Positions 11,711 through 22,849 of a DNA stretch of 60,354 nt are shown here, one piece after another (the first letter of the stretch is position 1; the number at the start of each line of letters is the position of its first letter). The DNA comes from Hymenoscyphus infarciens (Eukaryota; Ascomycota; Leotiomycetes; Helotiales; Helotiaceae), in the NCBI GenBank assembly GCA_001414345.1, contig LLCB01000335.1, positions 1 through 60,354 on the forward strand, given 5' to 3'. The notes under the pieces are model-generated. The model saw only the letters and a program-made list of their open reading frames with translations, was not told the origin of the DNA and ran no database searches. Made by a program: the position numbers and the translations under genes.

Positions 11711-14628
11711 TATAATAGTTTATTACCTAGGCTATTTAAGATAGCTAGAAGTATCTACTATATATAAGGTTTCAGCTATAGTTGTTTTAGCTATTATTTT
11801 ATATTATCTGTTTTAGAAAGATTACGTAGGTTTAGGCTTTTATATTAGCCGACGTATAACGTTAGTCGGTTTTAGACTCTTTTTATACTATCTAAACCTC
11901 TTATATATAATAGTCTACTCTTCTAGAGTTAGAAAAGGCTAGTTTAGTCTTTTCTTCTATATTAGAGCCTAGTATTTACGTATATTATTCTATTAAACGT
12001 ACTTCTATATATCTCTTCTATAGTAGTATATATTTCGTATTATTATATAAAAAGACTAAACTCTTCTTCGCTAGTAATAGTATAAATAATATCTCTTTCG
12101 AGCTTTTTACTACTTTCTTTTATTTCGAATATAACTTAGCTTAGATTTAGACTAGAACGAGAATATTCTTAAATAGCTAGGAAATTAGAGATCTCTTAGA
12201 TAGCTAGTAATATTAGAGTTTAGTCTCGGTTATAAATAGCTAGTAAAAATCGTATTATTAGTATATTAAGAGATTAGAATACGCTAAGTGTTCTTAAGAA
12301 TCCTAATAACCCTAGGTTTAGTAAATAAGTTAATATACTATAGTTATTATAAAGGCTTCTAAATCTAATCTTACTCTCTCTCTTCTAAATCGATATTATT
12401 ATATTAAATTTCTAAGAGACTTTAAGTCTCTCTAAACTAGTTCTACTACGAGGTGTTAAACGCTCTTCTAGAGCTACTACTACTTCTCTTATTAAAAGAT
12501 ACTCTTCTAAAAGCTACTTAAATAGTATCTATATACTAAGATCTAGAAGATCTTAACGAAATAATAAAGGTTAAAGAGATTAGTAGGACTTCTTAAATAT
12601 AGACTAGATATAGTTAGTTATATAAGCTTTAGAAGTAGAAAACTAAGAAATAAAGAATTAGCTAGCTAAGCTAGAAAAACAGATAAGTGATATTTAAAGT
12701 TAATAAAGTTAATATCTCGCTTTGCTTTTGAACTCTTCTTAATTAAACTCTCTTTCGAACTCTTCTTAATCCGACTCTCTTTTAAACCTTTAATTAAACT
12801 CTCTTCTACTTCTAAGCTCGAATTTATACTCTTTTTAGTAAAGAGACGCCGCTGCTTCTAATACTTTCTAATATACTCTTATCTAATATAATATTAAAGC
12901 CTCTTTAAATACCTTCTAATAAAAAAGTAAGATAACTAAAAAGATTAAACCTTTAGCTAATAGTATTTTATCTATATATTAATAATAGAAGATATTAGTA
13001 TATAATAGACTCTACGTAAATACTAACTACTATAGTTTATCTCTAATATATAAAGCTCTTATTTAGAGTATAATAACTAGACTAGCTAGGAACTACCTAG
13101 AGCCTAGATACGAGTTAGAATTAGACCTTGCTTTTATAGATTAAGAAGATATAGTTGCCTTTTTAGATACCTACTTTTTAACTAGTTATAAGAAAGAGAA
13201 TGCTTAGAATGCTTTTAGATCTTTATAGATAAACGTTAAAGAAACTTTTACTAATTTTAGAAGTTGCTTTTCGAGTATAGCTATACTTAGAAAGGTATAG
13301 GAATTAGACAGGTTCTTCTATATATAGAATAAGACTATACCTTAGCTTTAAACCTTAAAGAAGAGAGATTAGAAAAACAACTTTGCTAGAATAGTATCTA
13401 ATCTTTTAGCTATAGATAAAGAGATATATTAAAACGCTAAGTTATATAAATTTAGTACTTTGGTTTAAAATACCTCTCTCTTCTTATCTAATTTAGCTCT
13501 AAACTTCTTATAATATAATAGCGAATTGTCTACTACTTTAGAAGTGGAATTAGAATTAGAAGATAAAGACGAATATAAATAAGTCTTTAAGTACTCTAAT
13601 TTAGAACTACTAAAGAGAATAAAGTAATATAATAACTTTAGTAATAACTTCGCTTTTAACTAGCTAAAGCCGTCTCTTTTGTTATCTCTAACTTAGAATA
13701 GTATTTTTAATATTCGTATTTTTAACTTTAATAATATTTAGTAACTACTTCGTTTTAACTAGTTGAAATTATACTAACTCTAATTAGAGTCTTACTTTCT
13801 TTTACTTCTAGATAGACTTAGAAGTTTTTTTTTATTTGAATTTTTTAAATTAGATACGAATTAGTACGCTCTCGAAGTGAACTCTTAGCTAAAATATTAC
13901 TATTACCTATAACGTTATCTCTTAATATTCGCTTCTAACTTTACTTTAAATTTACCTCTAACTTTACTTTAAACTTTTTCTAATCTACTAGATAGATTAG
14001 ACTATACTCTTTTAGTAAACGCTTACTTTAATATTAAAGGATTAGAAACGAAGTCTCTATTTTATAAGTATCTATAAAGTCGATTTAGAACTAATATCTC
14101 GATATCTCGCTTATGATTTTAATAAATAAAGTATCTTCGAATCTAGGTTAGCTACGATTTAGACTCTAATCTTCTTACTTATAATAAAATTAATAAATAT
14201 AATAAATGTTATAATACTTATACTATCTCGATTTAACCTTGAATAATAAGATAGATAGACTCGAGGACGAGTCTTTTTTAAGAGAGAGAGATATAATAGC
14301 CTATTACCTAGGCTATTCTAGATAGCTAGGAGTACCTGCTATATATAAGGTTTCAGCTATAGTTGTTTTAGCTATTATTTTATATTATCTATTTTAGAAA
14401 GATTACGTAGGTTTAGGCTTTTATATTAGCCGACGTATAACGTTAGTTAGTTTTAGACTCTTTTTATACTATCTGAACTTCTTATATATAGTAGCCTACT
14501 CTTCTAGAGTTAGAAAAGGCTAGTTTAGTCTTTTCTTTTATATTAGAGCCTAGTATTTACGTATATTATTCTGCTAAACGTACTCCTATATACCTCTTCT
14601 ATAGTAGTATATATTTCGTACTATTATA
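11711..14628 (+). mobile_element. Non-autonomous LTR retroelement, copy B (heavily RIP-mutated)
   Basis: Two 337-bp LTRs (11,711-12,047 and 14,292-14,628) are flanked by the 5-bp duplication aatat (11,706-11,710 and 14,629-14,633). The LTRs and interior follow copy A (6,556-9,671) in order: ttagccgacgtat, gagttagaaaaggctag, then the aggaaattagagatctcttag internal start (copy A: ggattctagagatctcctag). Nearly all CpA and TpG have become TpA. The LTR start tataatag corresponds to tgtgacgg. A purine tract (aagagagagagata) precedes the 3' LTR. The interior is about 200 bp shorter than in copy A and has no poly-C run. Confidence 0.85.
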
Positions 14629-14633
14629 AATAT

Positions 14634-16230
14634 CTACTAATATAAATAGTAGAGAATTAGTTCTCTATAACTACTAGAGAATCAGTTCTCTACTCTATAG
14701 TTCTATACTTTCTAAGAGGTATCTCGCTACTTTATTAAAGCACTAGTACTTTGAATATCTACTAATATAAATAGTAGAGAATCTATTATCTAGTTATAAA
14801 AACCTCTCTACGTTTATACTCTTATTTATACTATCTAAGCCTCTTTTAATTACTCTATTACTATTACTAGAGGTCTTTTACCTCTTCTAGTAATTCTCTT
14901 AACTTAAATATAGTATATACTAACTATATAGAATAACTACTACGAATATTACCTCTAATCTTAGGTTAGTATATAGCTCTTACCTTCTTAGAGTTATATA
15001 TAATTATATTAGCGAATATATAGAATCGACTTTAAAAGCTTTCTTAATTAGTTTATTTCAGTAGTCTATAGATACTACTATCGAGTAAATAAGCTATATA
15101 GGTCTTTATCGTTAATACTAGTATATTACTATAAATAACGTAGCTTCTTTATAGAAAGTCGAGAGGCCTAAAACTCTAATAGTTATAAGAGTATTACTAC
15201 GTCGCCTTTTGACTTAAACTTAGCTCTATAGACAGTTCTAAGAGGAGATAGAACTGCTAGAGATTCGTAGAATACATCGCGTATAAGTGTTAAGTCTTCG
15301 TATTTCTAGCCGAGAAATCTAAAGAGTTTTACTAGAAAGCCTAAGATAGTAGAAAACCGAGAGAGTGATTATTAAAGTGATTTTCAACGAGGTTTAGGTT
15401 TTCGGGTTTAGATAGAGTATAAAGGTTTATTACTATAGAGTAACTATAGCTTTTTCTTATAGAAGGTTAGATTTCTCTAACGAGACTATCTTTAGAAATA
15501 GATAGTAGTATACTTAAAATACACGTCTCTCGCGCGAGATTTGAACTAAGAGCCTATTTAGCTTATATAAAGTATTTAAATATATATATAGATAGTTAAT
15601 AAAATACTCTAAATAGTAATCTCGTATAAGTTAGTATATATTATTAATTATTTCTTAATATATTAAGTAAACGTTTAGCTCGTAGTGTCTATTCTAGTAT
15701 ATATCCTTATATATAGCATAGTTAGATATCTTAATAGTAGTAAAAAAACATATATATATAAAGTTTTAAAGATTTATATCTCTAGAGGTTTAAAACTTTT
15801 TTTAGTAGTATATCTTCTAATTATATATATACTAAGATATATAAGATTAAATAAGGGATTTATATTACTTTTAAATATATATATTAAACACTAGTATATA
15901 GTTATAATTAGTATATATATATATATATTATCTTCTAATTTTTAGTAGTATATATCCTAGATATATACGAGCTAAATAGGCTCTAAGTTGTGATAAAATT
16001 TAGATTTATATAGAGAAGCTTAGTATTAGAACACTTTAATACTATTATAAAATACTCTCTACTAACTATAGCTTCTTATTAGAGAAGTGAGATTATAATT
16101 TTCTAATTCTCTTAAAATATTAAGACACTTTAGTTATTAGAATAGTAAGGTACATGTTAGAGAGCAAAGATAGATCTTCTTACTTAGCTTGATTTGCTTA
16201 GTAGAACCTACAACTGTTTGAGAAGGCCTA
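14634..16230. repeat. RIP-degraded sequence with an inverted repeat
   Basis: The interval is AT-rich without a supported gene. The 15-bp sequences agagcctatttagct (15,549-15,563) and agctaaataggctct (15,970-15,984) are perfect inverted copies bounding about 400 bp of tatata-rich DNA, which may be a small inverted-repeat element. Next to the left copy, the minus strand reads tagttcaaatct, resembling an RNA polymerase III B box. Tracts such as tagtagtatatatcc recur near the right end of the window. The 69-codon open frame at 15,685-15,894 is Ile/Tyr/Leu-rich translated AT sequence, not a gene. Confidence 0.4.
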
Positions 16231-16513
16231 GTTTCTATTACAAGGAGATTGACACGTGACTTTTAAATTCACTCCCTTTGCAAGTTGTAAAGTGGATCTT
16301 AGATCCTTTACTATTTAGTAGGTCACACTTGCAGGTGTTGGTGTGCGGCCTTTTGGAAAATACCATCCAAGATACTGAGTGAGGGTCACGTTTTCTCAAA
16401 CCCATGACATATTTTGTCTCCATTTTAATTTCCTTAAGATAGGCGGTCCGAGGTCTTCGCGGAACCTCAGCGCAAACCTCACGACACCACAACATCGACA
16501 TCTCAACAGCGAA

Positions 16514-18004
16514 ATGGAAGTTCTCGTACCCGACCGAACCCCCGAACCAGGGGATTGGGACGTTCTCACATTCCACGGCGAGCTCTCAGCGCTTGACTCA
16601 CCAGATGTGATAGCGGATGAAGTCGAGTTGTATCACAAGCAGGATCGATTCACGATCGCCCGAAAGAAGAGAGAGGAGAAGCACAAGGAGGAGATACGCC
16701 TGATCCAAGAACGCTTCCAGACTGAAGAAAGGAAGCGACTGGCCAAAAGGGTGGCAACTCTGGGATGGCACCTTTTGGTAAACTCTATCACGTCCAATCA
16801 TCTTATCCTCGTCATCTAACCATTTTAGCAGCACCGAGGAGTTGAAAAAACACGACGCTTGATCGTCCCTGCTTACTCCTTTGATGACTTCGAGCAACTT
16901 CCAACAGAATTACGGCTTCGGGTATGGTCATTTGCATCTCGCTTTGGGGATCCTCAAACCCACCTTTTCGAAAGCAGTGGCGGGTCTTCTCGCTCGAAAG
17001 CTAGCATTAGCGTCAAGGAGACGCAGGTAATTCCCTCTGTTTTGTATGTCTGCCGAGAGTCTCGAGCTGAAGCTCTGAAAGTGTTTACGTTACTCCCTTT
17101 CACTGGTGGATGGGGAGGCCGTTACAGCAAAACATATTTCAACACTCTCTACGACAGCTTTTATCTGGGACATACAGAAATATGGAAGGACTTTAGGCTT
17201 TTGATCGACATTCTAATCAAACACAACACCACTCGCGCTTTACCACCCACCATTTTGCCGGACATGGAGCAATTTCAGGAGATTCGCCATTTGATTGTCG
17301 ATTTGAGGATCTTTGGAGCCATGCCACCCAAAACCTGGACTGAATTCCCCAATTTAGAGAGTTTGACAATTGCCTTTTATCCATTTGATGAGGACGAAGA
17401 CGCTGAAATTCAGTTCTTCGAGTCCTATAGTTGTCCACGCCGTCCTGGATTTGTGACGGCACATCCGCGAAACTGGTGTGGGCTTCATGCGAAGCGCTTG
17501 TTAGAGCATGTCAGAGCCTGTCTTGATAGAGCTCAAGATGAGGTTCCAGAATGGAAAAAACCTAATATCGAGGTCAAACAACGGAGGGTTTCTTCATTTG
17601 ACGATCATGACCCCGCACGAGACCGCAGACTGCAGGGAGATGAGGAGGAAGAATACAGGTGGCTCGACGAATTGGATGACGATGATTCAGTCGAGGTCGA
17701 ATATGATGTGGAAGAGGTCATAGATGAGGGCGAAGACCAGGGTGAAGACAATGGCCAAGAGGACGACAATGAGGCTCATGACCGAACGTTGAAACCTCAA
17801 ATGCCGTTCGAGGTACCAATGATGGAAATCCGACGTTGCAAACATAAATTCCATCCCTCTCGCAGGGCTACCACTCTAGATGTGAACGGCAGAGGCAGAA
17901 GAGGGGTCGGAAAGGACAAGAAGAGATGTTATGGTCAGCTTTTCACTGATAGTGAAACTGAGTATGGTGGAGCAAGTAACCACGCGGACTATGACTCGTG
18001 GTGA
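16514..18004 (+). CDS. 2EXR domain-containing protein
   Basis: There are two exons: 16,514-16,777 and 16,829-18,004, with a 51-bp intron (gtaaac...tttag). The phase-0 junction joins ..LGWHLL to QHRGVEK.., giving 479 residues. Residues about 106-121 (FEQLPTELRLRVWSFA) match the start of the fungal 2EXR domain (F..LP.ELRL.IW), a family of unknown biochemical function that is expanded in Leotiomycetes and Sordariomycetes. Residues 50-78 are a charged, helix-forming KR/E segment, and about 368-405 are strongly acidic (DDDD, EDQGED), followed by a basic tail. An in-frame ATG at 16,379 would add 45 residues; I prefer 16,514 because the extension is low in coding character. It is the first gene next to the RIP block. 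The nuclear or regulatory role suggested by the charge pattern is only a guess. Confidence 0.75.
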
Positions 18005-18836
18005 TTTCTCTAAATCAAGCCCGTAGGGCCATGATAATCTTAGGGATCCAGGAGTTGGGTAATATTTCCATGATCGAAGGATCCACTGTACCTAGGTTTC
18101 TTTTTGGATCAGTCCAATTAATAAACCTTGGGTAATTTTTTTTATCGGTGTCTATTTCTTTCTCAGTTGCACTCTGATTCAAGCTAGCATGACAATCTTC
18201 TTCAACCCGCCACCAAAACTTACGCGAGAACTCCCATTCACATCTTTCTCGTCAAAATATTTGTCCAATTTCTCGACTCCATGGCTCCCTCTATGCCGTT
18301 CGAAAATGTCAGGTACAAAATCAACGACGCTAAGCCTGGCTTTTACCTCTTGTACCTCGTCCCCTGCTGCTGAAAAGGCTACACATGTAACGAGGAGAAG
18401 ATCCGCGAGAACTGTGAAATTGTTCCCCTCTACTTGTTTGAATATCTCTCTTTTCAGTATGGATTGAAACAAAGTTTTGGGAACATGGGAATAATTTAAT
18501 TTTAAGCAGCAAGGCTAGTAGTCTTGCTAAGCGAACCGACACTCAACTGAGTGCAACGAGGCCTACAAAGCGATTCATGACATGAGATTCACAGACAGAT
18601 GACTGGAAGTAAAATCATATTAAAGGAGCAGTAATTAGAACTTCCACAGGCTAATTCCCAGCTCAATTTCCCCCCAAAAAATCAAATACCCGCACCCTTC
18701 CAAACTCCTTTCCTTCCTATCAAGCCTTTTTGTAGCCCATAATCCTAACTCCTCTCCACCCACCATGCAGTTCAGCCCATCCTCTATTCAGATAATCAGC
18801 CATTGCTTCAGTCTTTGATTTCCCAAAACAAGATTC
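18005..18836. other. Intergenic, small ambiguous open frames
   Basis: Around 18,180-18,480 three frames look partly coding: plus 18,189-18,467 (ATG, Ser/Thr-rich), a plus frame from an ATG at 18,281 (MAPSMPFENVRYKINDAKPG, then a stop after 30 codons and further protein-like sequence), and a minus frame with no ATG. They cannot all be real, and the second is the most protein-like. It may be a decayed short gene. The remainder shows no features beyond C/T-rich tracts. Confidence 0.3.
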
Positions 18837-19129
18837 TTACCAGTTGGCCAAGCAGTAAGGAACAACGCCAATTAACCCGCAGTGAGTGTTAACAGGGCAG
18901 TCCCCAATCTTCAAAAGTTCGAGTCCATTTGTGCCATAGCTGCATTGAACCTATGTCTCTCGTCAGTTTGAAGTTCATAAAAGCTTTATAGATGAATTCT
19001 TACAATTCCATTGAAGTTGGCAGCACAAGAGTATTGTCCAAAAGTACAGACATCCCTAGCTTCCGTGGGGGCTGCGCTGGCGGCAGCGAGGAGTGCTGTG
19101 AGGACAACAGTGATAGCTGTAGATTGCAT
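18837..19129 (-). CDS. Small secreted cysteine-rich protein (candidate effector)
   Basis: This gene is too short and interrupted for simple ORF finding. Exon 1 is 19,129-19,004 (42 codons); a 53-bp intron (gtaaga...catag) joins in phase 0 to exon 2 (18,950-18,837), giving 79 residues. Residues 1-20 form a classic signal peptide (Met-Gln-Ser-Thr, hydrophobic VVLTALLAAASA, cleavage expected around Ala19/20 before PTEARD). The mature part of about 55-60 residues has six cysteines (28, 35, 45, 60, 66, 75), enough for three disulfides. Size, secretion signal and even cysteine count are typical of fungal apoplastic effectors or hydrophobin-like small proteins, but I recognise no named family. TATAAAAG lies about 100 bp upstream. 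It sits between the 2EXR gene and a MITE-disrupted pseudogene, the gene-poor neighbourhood where effectors are often found. A further splice at 18,838 would change only the last residues. Confidence 0.7.
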
Positions 19130-19230
19130 TTTGAAAGTGTTGGTGTTTCTTCGGTGTAGAAAAATGCTTAATTGTGTTTGCTGATTGGAATGATGGTGAT
19201 GAAATTTTAACTTGGAAAGACGTGCTTTCT

Positions 19231-19238
19231 CTTTTATA
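19231..19238 (-). promoter_or_regulatory. TATA box of the small secreted protein gene
   Basis: TATAAAAG on the minus strand lies 102 bp upstream of the start codon at 19,129, a normal distance for a fungal TATA promoter with a short leader. It is sequence-based only. Confidence 0.45.
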
Positions 19239-19950
19239 TCTCTAGAATGATTGCGCTTCTAAAATTAGACGCATGACAAAAATGTAAATCTGCCGGTGAT
19301 GAAAGTAAGATTCGGGTGAAGGTTGCCGCTAACCGATGACACGAGGTGTATATCGGATGCTTCGGGTACGAAAGAAAACTCCACAAGCTGAGGAAACACG
19401 AGCTTCACTAGGACAACTGAGATGAATACGAATTGTGCGTTGTTGATGTCGAATAGTTGATTGGTTCAATCAATGTCAGCTGTTTGTCTCCTGTTGGTCT
19501 CCGTTACACAGGTGGTGGATCTGCTTTGGTCAGCTGACTGGACTTCTCATACTTCTTACCTAGAAAGCTGAGCTATTACGTTTGGGATTACCCCAGTTGA
19601 GCATCTAGCAGCATGGCCACTGTGCACTGCCGAGGTCGGTAGAAGTGGCTTTGCGGAGAACCCCAGAATTGGTAGAGGTTAACATTGGTTTGGTTTTAGG
19701 ATTAACACGAAGCCTTGGTAATCTCTACGCAACAATACCAACGAAATCATCATGCCACATGTCCGTTTCTCTAGTACCCTACAGTGCAACTTTATCTCAA
19801 AGTGAGAATTTCAACTACTCCAAATGTAAAAGATTGAAGGAGAAGAAAAAGCTGTAGTGATCATCTTAGTCACAGTTTTCTTTTGGACTAACGGTCTCCA
19901 AATCGGGCCCAAGCCAACGTGCGAGGTGCAGCCTGAGCACATCTTCCGCA
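19239..19950. other. Intergenic, no supported gene
   Basis: The interval has normal base composition and holds the upstream region of the secreted-protein gene and the 3' flank of the pseudogene. The 70-codon open frame at 19,645-19,857 lacks family resemblance and has no splice context, so I do not call it. Confidence 0.5.
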
Positions 19951-21840
19951 CTACTGACCTTTAGGAGCCCTGACATAAACACTCAACTCAATTTCCTTAT
20001 CTTCAATCCCATTTTCAAAATTATCTGGCAACTCCCACTTCTCGAGTTAAAAAAAGTGTTTCGTTTTCAATTTAAGCTCCTCGCGTAACTCCACAACCCT
20101 CAAATGAGGAAAATGCTCTTTCTTTTCTTCTGCAAGTTGTGAAATCTAACGGATTTTGTGCTCTTTTATTAAGTTAACCGTGAAATTTCTTTGTCGCACT
20201 TCTTTGACTTTGTCGTCGATGACTTCATAAAAGATTCCGATTTCAGTTTGGAAGTTTAACTAGAGAAAATGAGTATGATAAGCTGATGTCCAGTACATTG
20301 AGTTTTCATGTTCCAGAATATACAAGGCCCCGATGACCAAGTGGCAAGACGAGGAAACGAGAAATGAGAAGGATCTTGCTAAACTTACATAGAGTTCCTC
20401 GAGTGAAAGAGGAAGTAGTCTAGAGACTCCATCCCTCGCTTTGCCAGCTGTCAGCGGTTCAAAGAAACACTAAGCGATTAAGGACAAAAGCTCAAGTGTC
20501 TAAAAGCCAGTCAAATCCAATCGCGTTCCCTCTAAGCCGGGCTAAGTGGCTTTTATACTATTGAGAGACAAGTGCACCAGTGTTTCCTTGATGATTGCCA
20601 AAATGTCACCAACCGCCGCAGCGAAGAACGGTCCCAGTCTTTTCCTACTTTCCCGTAGACCTGATCAGTGTTTTGGGTTTCCCTGTCTAATCTGTTATCC
20701 TATCCTACCTCGACGCTCCTTCTCCTTCCTGCCTCTATTTTGAGGCTATCCCGCCTTCTCCTATCCTTAAATTCTAGCTTTCCTAGCCACTCCTATCCTA
20801 TAGTACTTACTTGCCTTTCCTTGCTAAATAGAGAGGCTAGGATAGGAAGAGTTAGGCTAGTTAATTTCGCTTAAAGCCTAGAAGGCGGGTAGAAAAGAGA
20901 GTCTCAGGTAGAAAAGAGGGTCTAGGTCCTAATTAGGGGGTTGCTTTCCTAATCCTACTCTAGCCTAGCCTCCTTTTTTCATCTACCTAGCTACTCCTAT
21001 CCTGTTTTTAGAACTTTCCTAGCTACTCCTATTCTAGTTAGAGTACCTAGCCTGCTAAACTTAGCCTAGCCTTAACCCTAATCTAGCCTAGCCTCTCCTA
21101 TCCTTACCTAGGTAAGTAGCCTATCCTATCCTAAGTACTAGGCTAACCAAGGCAGGGAAAGCCAAAACACTGGACCTGATCCATAAACCTTTCTATCAGG
21201 TTGCCGAATAGATTCAAGCGGAGCACGAATATCCAGTTCTTTTCAGCCTCTTCGAACATCTCAAGATTTCCCTCCGTGCTGGCAATTCGATCCTGAAAAC
21301 CATAGAGAGGGATTGTAAGTTATCATGTTAAGCTAAATAGTCAGGATTCTCAGTCTACCTTCCAAACAATGTCCCAAATACAGAAAGTTGACCCAGATTT
21401 GGCAGAGAAGCTATGTTAGCCACTTGCCAGGGAGTAATTCCCCTGGCTGAAATATCGATTTCTTCTAAACTATCCCGCATCCCTAGATCTTCGTCCAATA
21501 GCAAAGACGTTTGAGTGAGTCGACCGCTGTTCATGTCCAAGTACCGGACATTCGTGAATGTATTTAGCAGACTAGCAACTTCTTCCTTTGTTTTGATTTA
21601 GAAAGCTCGGGGGGCAATAAGTCCATACAGTTCGAAAGCATGGATATGGTCAAGAAATTAATCCCGTGGCCAAAACCTGGGTTTTCTTAACAGTTCATTG
21701 AAGAAGCTACTGCTTTACCCCGGAGGAAAGGCAATGTGAGTAAATAGAGGCATCGCTCGGAAGGTCATTATCTTCTTCTAAGTAGAGAGGATAGTTATTA
21801 ATATAGGAAGGTATAAGAGGTTATGTGATTTGAGATATGA
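19951..21840 (-). pseudogene. Leucine-rich (LRR/F-box-like) pseudogene interrupted by a hAT MITE
   Basis: On the minus strand, protein-like sequence runs from about 21,840 to a stop at 19,951 but is broken by many stops. Recognisable pieces are TKEEVASLLNTFTNVRYLDM and SLEEIDISARGITPWQVANI with ASLPNLGQLSVFGTLFG (21,355-21,590), a leucine-rich pattern. After the MITE come EIGIFYEVIDDKVKEVRQRN (about 20,200-20,250) and HFPHLRVVELREELKLK then ELPDNFENGIEDKEIELSVY (about 19,970-20,120). The MITE at 20,666-21,172 sits inside it with a clean 8-bp duplication. The layout resembles fungal F-box/LRR-type hypotheticals, but I see no clear F-box. Stops on both sides of the MITE show general decay. Confidence 0.65.
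20666..21172. mobile_element. hAT-type MITE, copy 2, inserted in the LRR pseudogene
   Basis: Its termini CAGTGTTTTGGGTTTCCC and GGGAAAGCCAAAACACTG are the same as in the copy at 131-616. It is flanked by the perfect 8-bp duplication gacctgat (20,658-20,665 and 21,173-21,180), proving hAT-style insertion. The element is 507 bp and non-coding. The exact target duplication and near-identity to copy 1 suggest recent mobility, which implies an active hAT transposase somewhere in the genome at that time. Confidence 0.95.
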
Positions 21841-22849
21841 TTCGATTGAAGAAAGAGAAGGTTTAGAGGATGTGAAGATGAGGTATAGAACCTCAGTTGA
21901 AAGTTAATCAAAGAGCATTAAAATATTCGATATAGAAGCTAAAGGAGGCTCCTCCACCTCCTCAGCATTAGTGATTTAGCCTGTCTTGTCACGTCACGTT
22001 TAACTACATGACATTATTGACATCTGTGTTATCAGCTTCCGGTCATCGCAAGACCTATAGATAGCTCACTATCCTTTTAAATACTTTCAGACAGGAATTG
22101 TTTACAGTGACATTTCATGGGATCACGTGATGTCCTGTCTCCTCTGATTGGCCAAGTCAAAATTTAGCCACACACAAGCAAGCCACAGTGATGACTAGTA
22201 TTCAGGTGGTATTCGGCATCCCGTACAGAAAGTGCCAGTCGTGGTATTTTCGCCCCCTCTGTCAGCATTATGGTTTCATGCTTGAGAAGTTGATTTTTTC
22301 CAACACAGGGGACAGGCGGTCAGGTCAATATCGGAATGGCGTCAAAGGCAGACGTTTGGAGCCTTCCGCGGAGTTATTACGGGTAGTCGGGGTTTGAAAG
22401 GGATTTGAAAATAAAGAATGCCGCCGCTTACAGCCGGGTACGATCACCCAGATCCACCCGGGTATCCACGTTTTCAGCCTCCCCCCTACCTAGACAAGAA
22501 GTTTAACTTCACAACTTGGCTTACAGTAAAATAGTCGGGATTGCCGGTTCTTCGTCAGACTGCCATCTCACTGTTCCTGTATGAAGATGGCTGACGATTC
22601 TGTCTTAAGCAGTATCAGTTTCGTCTAGCCAAAGAGAGCACTGATATCTTTCTCAGGAAAGATATTCTATCCATCTTCTTTTTTTGTCTAGTTTTATTTT
22701 AACCCTTTCCCACACATTCTAGCTGTTTTGGTTTTTGTCTTTTACTATCTTATACTGTCTCTCCGTTCTCTATTTTCTCTGTTTGGCGATTGTCTGGTGG
22801 TGGGTGTTAGCCGGGAGCATTTAAGACATCTGGGCCCAAGCCCCGGTTG
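21841..22849. other. Intergenic, no supported gene
   Basis: A CCAAT-type gattggccaa motif lies at about 22,145 and an atcacgtgat palindrome at about 22,119, both plausible transcription-factor sites. A C/T-rich stretch occupies 22,680-22,790. The 69-codon frame from 22,188 has no resemblance to a known family. Nothing else is recognisable. Confidence 0.45.

Larger units (their letters stand above)
1..16180. repeat. RIP-mutated AT-rich transposon block
   Basis: Nearly the whole stretch is AT-rich and dominated by TpA (cta, tta, tata), with CpA and TpG almost absent, while CpG words such as cgacg and tcgta survive. No intact gene of ordinary length is open on either strand. RIP of repeated DNA in ascomycetes converts CpA to TpA and produces this texture. 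The block contains the individually listed MITE, gypsy remnant and LTR elements. The least mutated island is about 7,085-9,650. The right edge, at about 16,180, grades into normal-composition DNA just upstream of the first gene. Confidence 0.9.

Noticed and set aside
15685..15894. 69-codon open frame
   Set aside because: Composition is just translated AT-rich DNA (Ile, Tyr, Leu, Lys) in a RIP block.
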